Origin: Bacillota bacterium
GTDB lineage: Bacteria > Bacillota > Clostridia > Lachnospirales > Lachnospiraceae
Reading direction: 5' to 3'
DNA length: 64,000 nt
Assembly: GCA_023402845.1 (NCBI GenBank)
Contig: JAEYFP010000008.1
Coordinates: 93,488-157,487 of the forward strand
Position numbers and translations under genes: made by a program. The notes below the pieces were generated by a model, which was given only the letters and a program-made list of their open reading frames with translations, did not search any database and was not told where the DNA came from. This document shows, in pieces, positions 44,481 to 52,921 of the stretch (its first letter is position 1; every line of letters starts with the position of its first letter).

Positions 44481-45449
44481 CTATTTCTCCCTGTCCTTTC
44501 TTGTCTCAAGTGCAGACAGAGATGCCTTTGCCGTGCGTCCAAAAGAATTCTTTCGCTTCCCCTGAAGATAGGGGACTGCCAGAAAAGCAGCCACAATAAT
44601 TGCAGTAAACAGCTTCAAGTCATTGGAATTCAGCTTCAACCAAAGCACAACACCGACAACAACATAATAGATAATACCGCCCATAATCACAAATACCAGA
44701 CGAAGTGCAAAATTCATTCGTTTTCTTAAAACGCTCTCTCCCAATACTTCCCCGATAATAACTGCGGCCAGTCCAATCACGATGGCTCCCCGGCCCATAT
44801 TAATATCTGAAAACCCTTGGTATTGTGCCATCAAACCTCCTGCAAGCCCCACCAGTCCATTGGATAAGGCCAAAGCAAGAACCTTTGTAAAATTAATGTT
44901 GATTCCGTTCGCCTTACTCATGGAAGGATTGCATCCGGTAGCACGTATCGCACTCCCCTGTTCCGTTCCGAAATACCAATACAGAAGCGCAATTAAAGCC
45001 GCCGCCAGCAGACCTCCCACCAAAATCGACCGTGGAATATTCATTAACGAGACAAGCAGCTGATACTTCTGGGAGCTTAAGGCCATATTGGCCGCCATTC
45101 CCATAATATGAAGATTGACGGAATACAGCGCAATCTGCGTCAAAATGCCGGAAAGAATCGGCGGAATACCAAGATACGTATGCAGCAGGCCGGTAACCAG
45201 ACCTGCAAGAAGCCCTGCAAGCATAGCAACCAGCAACGCTGCCGGGACCGGCACCCCCGCAAGAGTCAGCATAACGGTAACGGCCCCTCCTGTAGCAAAG
45301 GAACCGTCAACTGTCAAATCCGCAAAATCCAGCAGTCGGAACGTCACATAAACACCGAGTGCCATAATTCCCCAGATAATTCCCTGTGCAATGCATCCCG
45401 GAAGCGCTCCAAGCAGATTCAAGGGATTAAGCGCAGCAAAATAGCCCAT
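44481..45449 (-). CDS. ABC transporter permease (TrpXYZ-type)
   Basis: BPD_transp_2-type permease with about eight to nine hydrophobic segments: GIIWGIMALGVYVTFRLLDFADLTVDGSFATGGAV is the diagnostic start, GNPS-like 'GCNPSMSKANGININFTK' and GLVGLAGGLMAQYQGFSDINMGRG the conserved core. A basic C-terminal tail follows. 322 aa. It sits between the binding-protein gene (20 bp) and the ATPase gene (3 bp). Confidence 0.9.
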   Translation of the reverse strand: MGYFAALNPLNLLGALPGCIAQGIIWGIMALGVYVTFRLLDFADLTVDGSFATGGAVTVMLTLAGVPVPAALLVAMLAGLLAGLVTGLLHTYLGIPPILSGILTQIALYSVNLHIMGMAANMALSSQKYQLLVSLMNIPRSILVGGLLAAALIALLYWYFGTEQGSAIRATGCNPSMSKANGININFTKVLALALSNGLVGLAGGLMAQYQGFSDINMGRGAIVIGLAAVIIGEVLGESVLRKRMNFALRLVFVIMGGIIYYVVVGVVLWLKLNSNDLKLFTAIIVAAFLAVPYLQGKRKNSFGRTAKASLSALETRKDREK

Positions 45450-45469
45450 TTTTGTCCTCCTTACATGAA

Positions 45470-46501
45470 TTACTCTACTTCTATCGCCGTGTAGCTTTCA
45501 GGAATGGCAACACCCAGTTTTTCCGCACGGTCAGCCATATATTTGTAAGTGATGTCCGGTGAGTACTGCACTTCCATTGCGGATACATCAGCACCGTTTA
45601 CCAGAATCTCATAAGCCATTTCACCGGTTGTATAACCCAGCTCATAGTAACTGATAGATAAAGTAGCAACTCCGCATCCCTTACAAATCCCTTCTTCACC
45701 GCACACAATAGGAACTCCTGCAGGCTCCGCTACGTTATTGATTGCCTCCGTACAGGAAGCGGCAGTATTATCGGTAGGAATAAAGATCACATCACTGTTT
45801 GCACATGCGTTCTGTGTTACCGAGGCCACATCATTGGAATCCGCAAACGTAAACTCCGTACACTGATAGCCCATAGATGTCAGATATCCCTGTATCGTTT
45901 CCGACTGGTATTTGGAATTTGCTTCCGCAGAACAGTAAAGAATACCGATATTTTTTACATCCGGAAACAGCTCTTTGATCATTTCCGCCTGCTTGTCAAG
46001 CGGAGCTAGATCACTCGTACCGGATACGTTTCTTCCGCTTACGCCTGTCCATTCATCCATATCGAGCGCCGTGGCATAATCGGTAACCGAAGTACCCAGA
46101 ACCGGAATCGTACTGGTAGCGGATGATGCAGCCTGAAGTGCCGCCGTTGCATTTCCCATAATCAAATCATAATTACCGGAAACAAACTGATTTACAATCG
46201 TCGCACAGGTAGCGGAATCTCCCGCCGCGTTCTGCTCGTCAAAAACCACCTTGTCTCCCAGCTTTTCAGTCAGTGCATCCTTAAAGCCCTGCGTGGCAGC
46301 ATCCAACGCCTCATGCTGAACCAGCTGGCAAATGCCCACCTGATATACTTTTTCTGCGTCCGTCTGGCTTTCCTCCGACTCGGCAACCGGTTCTGCGGAC
46401 TCAGGTGCAGCAGCCTCAGGTTCTACAGACGCCTTACTGCCGCAGGCAACAAAACTCAAGGCCATAACCGCGGATAACATCATTACAGAAATTTTTTTCA
46501 T
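45470..46501 (-). CDS. ABC transporter substrate-binding lipoprotein (TrpX/ABC_sub_bind family)
   Basis: Type I periplasmic-binding-fold receptor. Signal with lipobox FVAC (Cys20) followed by an acidic Ala/Glu/Ser linker. Mature part: VYQVGICQLVQHEALDAATQGFKDAL, ATAALQAASSATSTIPVLGTSVTDYATAL, IGILYCSAEANSKYQ, DVIFIPTDNTAAS and STGEMAYEIL-like YTTGEMAYEIL. Members of this group import Trp or Tyr in streptococci, but ligands vary. Start at 46501 (MKKIS), because GGAGG has correct spacing to it and not to the Met two codons earlier. First gene of the operon. Confidence 0.88.
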   Translation of the reverse strand: MKKISVMMLSAVMALSFVACGSKASVEPEAAAPESAEPVAESEESQTDAEKVYQVGICQLVQHEALDAATQGFKDALTEKLGDKVVFDEQNAAGDSATCATIVNQFVSGNYDLIMGNATAALQAASSATSTIPVLGTSVTDYATALDMDEWTGVSGRNVSGTSDLAPLDKQAEMIKELFPDVKNIGILYCSAEANSKYQSETIQGYLTSMGYQCTEFTFADSNDVASVTQNACANSDVIFIPTDNTAASCTEAINNVAEPAGVPIVCGEEGICKGCGVATLSISYYELGYTTGEMAYEILVNGADVSAMEVQYSPDITYKYMADRAEKLGVAIPESYTAIEVE

Positions 46502-46536
46502 AAACATCCTCCTTAAATTAAAAAAATCATCCAGAA

Positions 46537-46558
46537 TTTAACACTTCAATGTGTTAAA
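46537..46558. promoter_or_regulatory. Palindromic operator downstream of the Trp/Tyr-type ABC promoter
   Basis: TTTAACAC-ttcaat-GTGTTAAA, perfect 8-bp half-sites, at about +7 to +28. Position and symmetry suggest a repressor site; the regulator is not identified. Confidence 0.55.
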
Positions 46559-46571
46559 CTATACGTAGTGT

Positions 46572-46599
46572 ATTATATCATTTATAAGAGGAAAGTCAA
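46572..46599 (-). promoter_or_regulatory. Promoter of the Trp/Tyr-type ABC operon
   Basis: Minus strand: -35 TTGACT (46594-46599), 16-bp spacer, -10 TATAAT (46572-46577). Confidence 0.75.
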
Positions 46600-46650
46600 C
46601 TATTTTCCGTGTTTTCAATACCAATTGATCTCAAATTTTGCTTATTAAAG

Positions 46651-46693
46651 TAAATAAAACCGCCGTACGGAAAATGAATTTCCTTACGGCGGC
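46651..46693 (-). terminator. Intrinsic terminator of lemA
   Basis: Minus strand: CCGCCGTAAGGAAA pairs with TTTCCGTACGGCGG (one mismatch), followed by TTTTATTT, right after the lemA stop. Confidence 0.92.
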
Positions 46694-46704
46694 TAGACGA
46701 TTTT

Positions 46705-47250
46705 TTATCTGATACGGACATCCTGCCGTTTGTGTTTTTCTGCTTCAAAGAATTCTTTAGGCACCATGTTGAGATGACTGCCCACCACACTGTCAGGAAA
46801 GGAAACCAGAAGCTGATTAAAGGCTGAAATATTACTGTTATAAAAGCGGCGCGATGCCTGAAGATGCGCTTCAACATCGCGGATGCCAAGCTGCAGCTCA
46901 CGAAACTGCTCACTGGCCCGCAGCTCGGGATATGCCTCTGCAATGACATTGATCCGTTCTGCAAGTGCATCCATCTGTCCGTTAGCCGCACCGCGTTCAA
47001 CCATGCTCATGCCCTTTCGCAGATGAATCATATCGGCAAGTGTCTCTCTTTCATGTCCGGCATACATTTTACAAACATCAAGCATCTTGGTCAGCGTATT
47101 ATAACGCTTGCTCAGAGCAGCGTCCACTCCCGACTCGCTCTCGTCAATTTTAACAGCCAGCCGGCGGAAACGGTTACCGGAAGAAATCCACCAAAAAATC
47201 CCAAGCAACACCGGCACGCCAAGAATTGATAATAAAATAATGGGTGGCAT
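46705..47250 (-). CDS. lemA: LemA family protein
   Basis: One N-terminal membrane segment (about 3-22, IILLSILGVPVLLGIFWWI), then a helical bundle. Family motifs: ESESGVDAALSKRYNTLTKMLDVCK, NVIAEAYPELRASEQFRELQ, ASRRFYNSNISAFNQLLVSFPDSVV and a final PKEFFEAEKHKRQDVRIRF-like end. 181 aa, normal. AGGAGG precedes the ATG. Role unknown; the family is found across bacteria. Confidence 0.93.
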   Translation of the reverse strand: MPPIILLSILGVPVLLGIFWWISSGNRFRRLAVKIDESESGVDAALSKRYNTLTKMLDVCKMYAGHERETLADMIHLRKGMSMVERGAANGQMDALAERINVIAEAYPELRASEQFRELQLGIRDVEAHLQASRRFYNSNISAFNQLLVSFPDSVVGSHLNMVPKEFFEAEKHKRQDVRIR

Positions 47251-47289
47251 ACGACCATACCTCCTGTCTAAAATTAATTTTCAATTGAA

Positions 47290-48735
47290 TTAGGAATCAG
47301 CAGGCTTATTATAAAAAGCATCAGCCTGTACCCAAGCTCCACCGGACTCCTCATAATAGACATTGCCGCTTTGGTAAGCATATGCACAGCCAACGCCCTC
47401 CTCATCCAGACGATAGAAATAGCACGGCTCTCCCTTGATGTCAGCAATGCTGACGAGCACCATCGTGTATTCTGTGTCATCACTGTATTCCGGAATACGA
47501 CTGTCAGATTTCAAGGCTTCAAACGTCAGCTTTGCAGCCTCGGCTGCATTCTTGTATTCACCGGGATCACTATGGTTTTGATATTCCTCGGCATACCCAA
47601 GATTTGGCCCAAAATCGAATCCATTCCAATACGCAAGGTCATCCTCGTCCGAATCAGACACTTCGCCTTCTTCGCCAACAGTAATGTCCAGCATAAAATT
47701 CCGCCTGCCGTCTTCAACAACAATTGTACCTGTAATGGTAGTTGTCCCTGCGCTGTGCGCCGTCACTACACCGTCCTCGTCTACTGTGGCCACATCGTCA
47801 TAAACGGAGAGGGGCTCGGCAATCGTGGAGGCAAACGGATAGGGTGAATCTAATAGTAGCTTGGCGCTGGTTCCGGGTTTGAGGAAAGTGCCGTTTTCCA
47901 TTATCACACCCAGAAGAGGAACCGCTTCGGATTCCTGATATACCACCTGGTCAAGCATGGTCTGTGCCTCGCCAAAAATAAGAGCAGGCACGCCATCCTC
48001 CGTATCAATCCGCCAAACAGCGGTCAGATCACCCGTGACGAGAAAATCCGCAAGCACCGCGCCGGTGTCATCAAAGGTGGCTGTCACCGGATAAAAATAG
48101 TCTAAAACCCCGCTGTCCTGATAACGGACAGTATAAGCCCCGAGATTGCCGTTCAGCGAGGTAACGGCGGTGGGCAGATTTTCAATCAGTGCGATTGCCA
48201 TGCCTGCATCAGCTTCTACAAAGGCATCTATCCATTCATAAGTTCCGTCCGGATTCATGGCAATACTGCCCTCATGCGTGACAGTCAATATTTGGCCATC
48301 TTCCGCAAGCTGAAAATAAATGCTGTACAGGGTCTCTCCCGTCTCGCTTATGGCTTCATAAGTACCTGTCAAGTCAGAATCAGCAACAAATACGCCGGAG
48401 ATATTCATCTCTTCAGCACTGTCCTCAGATTCACTGCCCTCCATCATGTCAAAACCAAACAAAGCAGTACCATCGCCTAAATCCTTGATTTGCAGTGTCG
48501 CGTTACTGTACTGACTCCCGCCGGCGCGTGTAAATGCGCTGGAAAAGCCGCCCCACCCCACTGCGTCACCGCTGTCTGCGCCGTCCTGATCATCAGGTGT
48601 GCCGGAAGTAACGGGCATATCAGCATTCCCGATGTCTTCAGAATCGGAACCTGATCGCTTTTCCTCACTCCCACAGGCCGTAAACGTGGTAAAAATTAAT
48701 AGAACACATATAGAGACTGCAATAAATCGTTTCAT
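47290..48735 (-). CDS. Secreted lipoprotein with a BIG2-type Ig-like domain
   Basis: Lipoprotein signal ending TTFTACGSEE (Cys about 21), then an acidic Ser/Asp/Gly-rich linker. Residues about 65-290 are beta-rich and of unknown family. About 325-390 contain a bacterial Ig-like 2 pattern (LSVYDDVATVDEDGVVTAHSAGTTTITGTIVV). After an acidic linker the last 100 residues form another small domain (GEYKNAAEAAKLTFEALKSDS...). 481 aa. The call 'Ig-like' is from the VDEDGVVTAHSAGTTTITG motif; the rest is unrecognised. Upstream of lemA by 40 bp and maybe cotranscribed. Confidence 0.7.
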   Translation of the reverse strand: MKRFIAVSICVLLIFTTFTACGSEEKRSGSDSEDIGNADMPVTSGTPDDQDGADSGDAVGWGGFSSAFTRAGGSQYSNATLQIKDLGDGTALFGFDMMEGSESEDSAEEMNISGVFVADSDLTGTYEAISETGETLYSIYFQLAEDGQILTVTHEGSIAMNPDGTYEWIDAFVEADAGMAIALIENLPTAVTSLNGNLGAYTVRYQDSGVLDYFYPVTATFDDTGAVLADFLVTGDLTAVWRIDTEDGVPALIFGEAQTMLDQVVYQESEAVPLLGVIMENGTFLKPGTSAKLLLDSPYPFASTIAEPLSVYDDVATVDEDGVVTAHSAGTTTITGTIVVEDGRRNFMLDITVGEEGEVSDSDEDDLAYWNGFDFGPNLGYAEEYQNHSDPGEYKNAAEAAKLTFEALKSDSRIPEYSDDTEYTMVLVSIADIKGEPCYFYRLDEEGVGCAYAYQSGNVYYEESGGAWVQADAFYNKPADS

Positions 48736-48785
48736 AAATACTCCTCCCTAATATTAAAATCCTTATGATGACCCATTTTTATTGT

Positions 48786-49019
48786 TTACATCGACAGCCA
48801 GACAAGTATTTCCGACAATGCAATCTGCGTTCCATCCTGCCATATAATATTCCATCCGTCAGTGACAGGGCGGGGCTGCAATTCCAAATCCCGCAGGCTG
48901 TCATAGCCTCGATCCCTTTTGGGCAGACACTTGGTATCAAACAGAATCAGATGACCGTTATTCAGCTCAATGTCCAATGTCTGGCCATCTAAAATATCTA
49001 CCCGAGCAATTTGAACCAT
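48786..49019 (-). CDS. Small DUF2442-like protein
   Basis: 77 aa. Pattern RVDILDGQTLDIELNNGHLILFDTKCL, then RPVTDGWNIIWQDGTQIALSEIL, like the small beta-rich DUF2442 domain, though divergent. GAAGG lies 9 nt before the ATG. DUF2442 proteins often pair with toxin-antitoxin-type DUF4160 genes; none is seen here. Lies just before the lipoprotein gene. Confidence 0.55.
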   Translation of the reverse strand: MVQIARVDILDGQTLDIELNNGHLILFDTKCLPKRDRGYDSLRDLELQPRPVTDGWNIIWQDGTQIALSEILVWLSM

Positions 49020-49166
49020 CCTTCATCGCCTTCTTTCCTCCGAGCCCGCTGTCATAACCCGGTACAGTTTCAGCATAGCGAAAAAATATTCTTCTATGTA
49101 AAAAGTTAAGAAATCTTATCTTTTTTCAAAAGAATTTGCTGCATTCCAATTTTATATAAAATGCGG

Positions 49167-49172
49167 TACAAT
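49167..49172 (+). promoter_or_regulatory. Putative -10 box of the response-regulator gene
   Basis: TACAAT; the best upstream match 17 bp away is TTCCAA (49144-49149), a poor -35. Confidence 0.4.
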
Positions 49173-49197
49173 AAATTTCAAAAGAGGAGGCGACGAA

Positions 49198-49884
49198 ATG
49201 ATGAAAGCAAAGCTATTGCTGATTGAGGATGAAACCGATGTGTCGGAGATCAACCGGGAATACTTTGAGGGACAGGGCTATGAAACCATATGCGCCCCCA
49301 CGCTCGCGAAAGCGCGTTTTTTTCTGGAAGAACATGCCCCCGACCTGATCCTGTTAGATGTGATGATGCCGGACGGCTCCGGATTTGATTTCTGCACAGA
49401 GCTTCGGCAGAAAACAAACGCCCCCATTATCTTCCTGACATGCAGGAACGAAAATGAGAGCGTAGTGAAAGGACTGCTGAAGGGCGGGGATGATTATGTC
49501 ACAAAGCCCTATGATTTGAATGTTTTAAATGCGCGTGTTGCGGCGCAGCTTCGCCGCAACGGTTTTATGTCTGCCGGAATCATTGAGCTTCCGCCCTTAA
49601 CCGTTGATTTTCTGGCAGGTGAAGCGGTGCTGAACGGTGAGCGCATAGCACTGACGCTGAAGGAATTACAGCTTTTAGGCTGCTTTGCCCTCTTTGCCGG
49701 GCAGCGCCTGAGCCTTACAGATATCTATCGCCGGGCATGGGGAGCACTGTCTCCCGGTGCGGCCGGAACCGTCAAGACTCATGTGGCCAACCTGCGCAAA
49801 AAACTTCGGCTGGATGAAAGAGGATGGTTTGAGTTGACAAGCGCCGGAAAAAGCGAATACATATTCAGCAAGATACGCTATTAA
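49198..49884 (+). CDS. OmpR-family DNA-binding response regulator
   Basis: Receiver domain with acidic pair in LLIEDETDVSEI, phospho-Asp in LILLDVMMPDGSGFDF, Thr in IIFLTCRNE and Lys in DDYVTKPYDLNVL. A C-terminal winged helix (LTLKELQLLGCFALFAG, AAGTVKTHVANLRKKL) binds DNA. 228 aa. AGAGGAGG precedes ATG-ATG; either Met may start. Its last 4 bases overlap the end of the histidine kinase gene on the opposite strand. Confidence 0.93.
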   Translation: MMKAKLLLIEDETDVSEINREYFEGQGYETICAPTLAKARFFLEEHAPDLILLDVMMPDGSGFDFCTELRQKTNAPIIFLTCRNENESVVKGLLKGGDDYVTKPYDLNVLNARVAAQLRRNGFMSAGIIELPPLTVDFLAGEAVLNGERIALTLKELQLLGCFALFAGQRLSLTDIYRRAWGALSPGAAGTVKTHVANLRKKLRLDERGWFELTSAGKSEYIFSKIRY

Positions 49885-51890
49885 CGCACGCAGGGCGGCA
49901 GCGTGAAGAATACGGAAGTCCCTTTACCCTCCTCGCTCTTAAGCCAAATCGTTCCCCCGTGCTGCTCCACAATATGTCTGCAGATGTACAAACCCAATCC
50001 GGTGCCGGTATCCTGACCGCCCCCGGATTTTTGTTTTTTGCCATAACGCTCAAACAAATAAGGAATCCGCTCCTGCGCAATACCTGTGCCGGTATCTGAA
50101 ACACAGACAAGCAGCTGATTTTTTTGCTGTTCGGCAGAGATCGTGATTTCTCCCTCAAAGGTAAAGCGCACCGCATTGGAAATCAGATTCACAATCACCT
50201 GCGAAATCCTGGCAGGATCAGCGAAGATGTCGGGAAGTCCCCGATCAATCTGAATTTTTAAACGATTTTGATTTTTATTCAGTATGGGATAATGGGTCTT
50301 TACGGCGGAATGGATAATTTCATCCAAATAGCAGCATTCCGGCTCCATCACCATGCGGCCCTCCTCCATGCGAGTCACGTCCAGAATCTGTCCCACCATC
50401 AGTGACAATCGCTCTGCCTCGGAGGAGATAAGCGTCATGCGGCGGGAAATCTCAACGCTTTCGGGCTGCCCTGTCTTTTTTGCAAGCTTCCCGGCAGTCT
50501 GAGCATAGCCGGACATGACAGTCAGCGGCGTTTTCAACTCGTGTGAAACATTTCCCAGGAATTCCGTTTTCATCTTATCAAGACTTTCCAGTGCCATCTT
50601 TTCCGTGGCCAGCTTCCGCTCCGCTTCTTTTGATTCCTCCAGCACCCGGTTGTTCATCAGGTATAAAGAGAATACCTGTGCCAATGCAAAGATCAGCATA
50701 GTTGCCTCGCTGACCGGCAGGTTTGTTTTTTCGTCTCCAAACACATCAAGGTACATCAGAATATCCGCCACGGCAGAAAGGAAAAAAACAGAGATCCCGT
50801 ACAATGCCGTTATTTGCTCTCTGATTGGATGGCGAAGGTTCCAGAAAACACCGGCAAGCCCCGGAACGATGCACATAATCAGCAGGGTCTGGTAATAGAT
50901 CAGTATGGAGGTGTAAAAATAAGAATCTCCAAACAGGACACAAATGCCATAGATGCCGGAGCCGATCAGGGCTGCTGCCTGAACCGCTTTTAAACGGTTT
51001 CCCAGCACATATTGTCCTAAATACAGGGAAAGGAATATGGTCAGCAGCACCACACTTAAATACTCCATCATAAAAGAAAGATTCCCTGATATCGGAAAAT
51101 AGGTCCACGCCTGACTTTGAATGCATTCCCGCAGAGCCATGGCGACACAGGCCATGGCAAAATATAAGGTTGCTCTGGTACGCGCCAGAAAACAAAAGAT
51201 GCCCAACAGAGAGAGCGCCGCGCTCAACAGCGCACCCATGACCAGCAGTCCCTTGATACGATCGGCATCAAAAGAATCGTCTGCTTCATCCTGTGTGTTC
51301 AGGCTGATTTGTGCAAGTGAAGCGCCTCTTTTTGCGTGATAAAACTGGGCACTGTTTAGAATAATGTCCATCTTACCCTTTACGGCAGAAGCGTGGACGG
51401 TAATATTATTTTCCCAAACCTCCGTATCCTGCTTCACAGCTCCCAGTTTTCCGCTCTGACCGGCCAGTCTGCCATTGACATACACCCGCATGGCATGGCG
51501 GCCGGCAACCTTAAATGTGAGTGTATAGATATCGTTGTTATCCGGGAGCAGCAAAACAAAGCGTTGCGAAAGGTAATCTGCGTGGATTTCGTCATAGCGG
51601 CGGGTACTCTCGAAAACCGCCTGATCAGCGATGTCCGGTGTCAGATAGGTATTGGGATAGTAGGTTTCCGGCGCAGAGAGGAGAAACCGTGTTCCAGCCA
51701 TGTCCTCAATGCCTGAAAGATCGTACACACCGCCTTTTCCCATAAGCATGTCACTTTCAGGAGGCTCCGACATGCGAACCAGCACCATCATCAGAATAAC
51801 AGTAAGAAGCGCCGCCGCAAGAATAAACAGCAGCTTATGCTTATGCAATATCGTTGTAAAACACAAGTGCATTTTTGTTTTATCCGGCAT
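49881..51890 (-). CDS. Sensor histidine kinase with 7TMR-DISM-type sensor
   Basis: One N-terminal membrane segment (about 20-40), an extracellular beta domain (about 60-210, with VYVNGRLAGQSGKLG, the carbohydrate-binding-like DISM extracellular motif), then about seven membrane segments (215-425). A short coiled coil and the kinase follow: H-box FLGNVSHELKTPLTVMSGY, N-box QVIVNLISNAVRFTF, G1 VSDTGTGIA, F-box IPYLFERYG, G2 TGLGLYICRHIVEQHGG. 669 aa. The presumed partner is the OmpR-type regulator that converges with it; the two genes overlap by 4 bp tail to tail. AAAGGAGG precedes the ATG. Confidence 0.92.
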   Translation of the reverse strand: MPDKTKMHLCFTTILHKHKLLFILAAALLTVILMMVLVRMSEPPESDMLMGKGGVYDLSGIEDMAGTRFLLSAPETYYPNTYLTPDIADQAVFESTRRYDEIHADYLSQRFVLLLPDNNDIYTLTFKVAGRHAMRVYVNGRLAGQSGKLGAVKQDTEVWENNITVHASAVKGKMDIILNSAQFYHAKRGASLAQISLNTQDEADDSFDADRIKGLLVMGALLSAALSLLGIFCFLARTRATLYFAMACVAMALRECIQSQAWTYFPISGNLSFMMEYLSVVLLTIFLSLYLGQYVLGNRLKAVQAAALIGSGIYGICVLFGDSYFYTSILIYYQTLLIMCIVPGLAGVFWNLRHPIREQITALYGISVFFLSAVADILMYLDVFGDEKTNLPVSEATMLIFALAQVFSLYLMNNRVLEESKEAERKLATEKMALESLDKMKTEFLGNVSHELKTPLTVMSGYAQTAGKLAKKTGQPESVEISRRMTLISSEAERLSLMVGQILDVTRMEEGRMVMEPECCYLDEIIHSAVKTHYPILNKNQNRLKIQIDRGLPDIFADPARISQVIVNLISNAVRFTFEGEITISAEQQKNQLLVCVSDTGTGIAQERIPYLFERYGKKQKSGGGQDTGTGLGLYICRHIVEQHGGTIWLKSEEGKGTSVFFTLPPCVR

Positions 51891-51985
51891 GACTGCGGCC
51901 TCCTTTCACAAAATTTACGCTATTATAATAGCATAATGACTTTACCTTGTCATGCCAATAGGTTTTTATCTTTGATAGGATCCAA

Positions 51986-52858
51986 TTACTCAACTTCACT
52001 TTTATAGGGAATGGAAGGAGACGCTCCCGCTCTTGTAACTGTGATGGAGGCTGCTTTGGCTCCCAGCTCCAGAGATTTTAAAACGGTGCCTCCGTTAAGC
52101 ACAGCTGCCACAAAATAACCGGTAAAGGTATCCCCTGCTGCCGTTGTATCAATTGCTTTTACGGGGAATATCGGTTGATGATATTCCGTATCCGCATCTT
52201 TATACATCGATCCTTCTTTGCCCAAGGTTAATACAATTTTAGCCTTTGGATAGTTCTCTAACATCCTGGTTACAATCTTCTCAGGATCCGTCTCCCCTGT
52301 TATCTGCTCTCCTTCTACTTCATTCATAATAAAATAGTTCACCTTGTTCAGATCGCACGCTTCCATAAAGCCGTCATACGGCGATGGATTCAGCACAATG
52401 ATCATTCCGATTTCATAGGCCTTTTCAATGATGTAGTCAATCTCATTCATTTCATTTTGCAGGATCAGGAAGTCCCCCGATTCAAAATCAGCCAATACTT
52501 CGTCTATAAATTTTTTTGTTAGTTTTCGATTTGCCCCCGGATATAACAAAATACAATTCTGAGCATCCCGATCTACCTGTATAATGGTATGTCCGCTTCT
52601 GCCTTCTATTTTTCTTACATAGTTTGTCTGAATCCCATAACGCTTGCAGGCTTCAATAAATTCGTCTCCGTCCTCTCCTACAAATCCTGCATGATATACC
52701 AAAGCTCCTGCCTTTATTAATGCAACCGATTGATTAAATCCCTTTCCGCCAAGAAACGTTTCCATTCCGGTCGTAGTCAGCGTCTCCCCACCTGTTACAA
52801 TTCTGGGTACCGCGTAAACATAATCGTAATTCATTGATCCAAAATTAAGTATTTTCAT
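51986..52858 (-). CDS. PfkB-family sugar kinase (ribokinase-like)
   Basis: ILNFGSMNYDYVYAVPRIVTGGET and GGKGFNQSVALIKAGA are ribokinase N-terminal motifs; IDTTAAGDTFTGYFVAAV is the PfkB anion-hole/catalytic signature (Asp of AAGDTF). 290 aa from MKILNFG (52858), chosen for GGAGGG upstream. It ends a three-gene set with a DapA-type lyase and a 2-hydroxyacid dehydrogenase, so the substrate may be a sugar or keto-sugar-acid other than ribose. A hairpin with a U-tract lies just before its SD. Confidence 0.88.
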   Translation of the reverse strand: MKILNFGSMNYDYVYAVPRIVTGGETLTTTGMETFLGGKGFNQSVALIKAGALVYHAGFVGEDGDEFIEACKRYGIQTNYVRKIEGRSGHTIIQVDRDAQNCILLYPGANRKLTKKFIDEVLADFESGDFLILQNEMNEIDYIIEKAYEIGMIIVLNPSPYDGFMEACDLNKVNYFIMNEVEGEQITGETDPEKIVTRMLENYPKAKIVLTLGKEGSMYKDADTEYHQPIFPVKAIDTTAAGDTFTGYFVAAVLNGGTVLKSLELGAKAASITVTRAGASPSIPYKSEVE

Positions 52859-52866
52859 TTTCCCTC

Positions 52867-52906
52867 CAAAAAACATACTGCACCTTCTATGAAAGATGCA
52901 GTATGT
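52867..52906 (-). terminator. Terminator-like hairpin before the PfkB kinase gene
   Basis: Minus strand: ACATACTGCA pairs with TGCAGTATGT (inner bases add more pairs), followed by TTTTTT and then at once the SD GGAGGG of the kinase. It lies 16 bp after the DapA-type gene. Some transcripts would end here, lowering kinase expression. Confidence 0.7.
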
Positions 52907-52921
52907 CCTCTCTATGTATTG

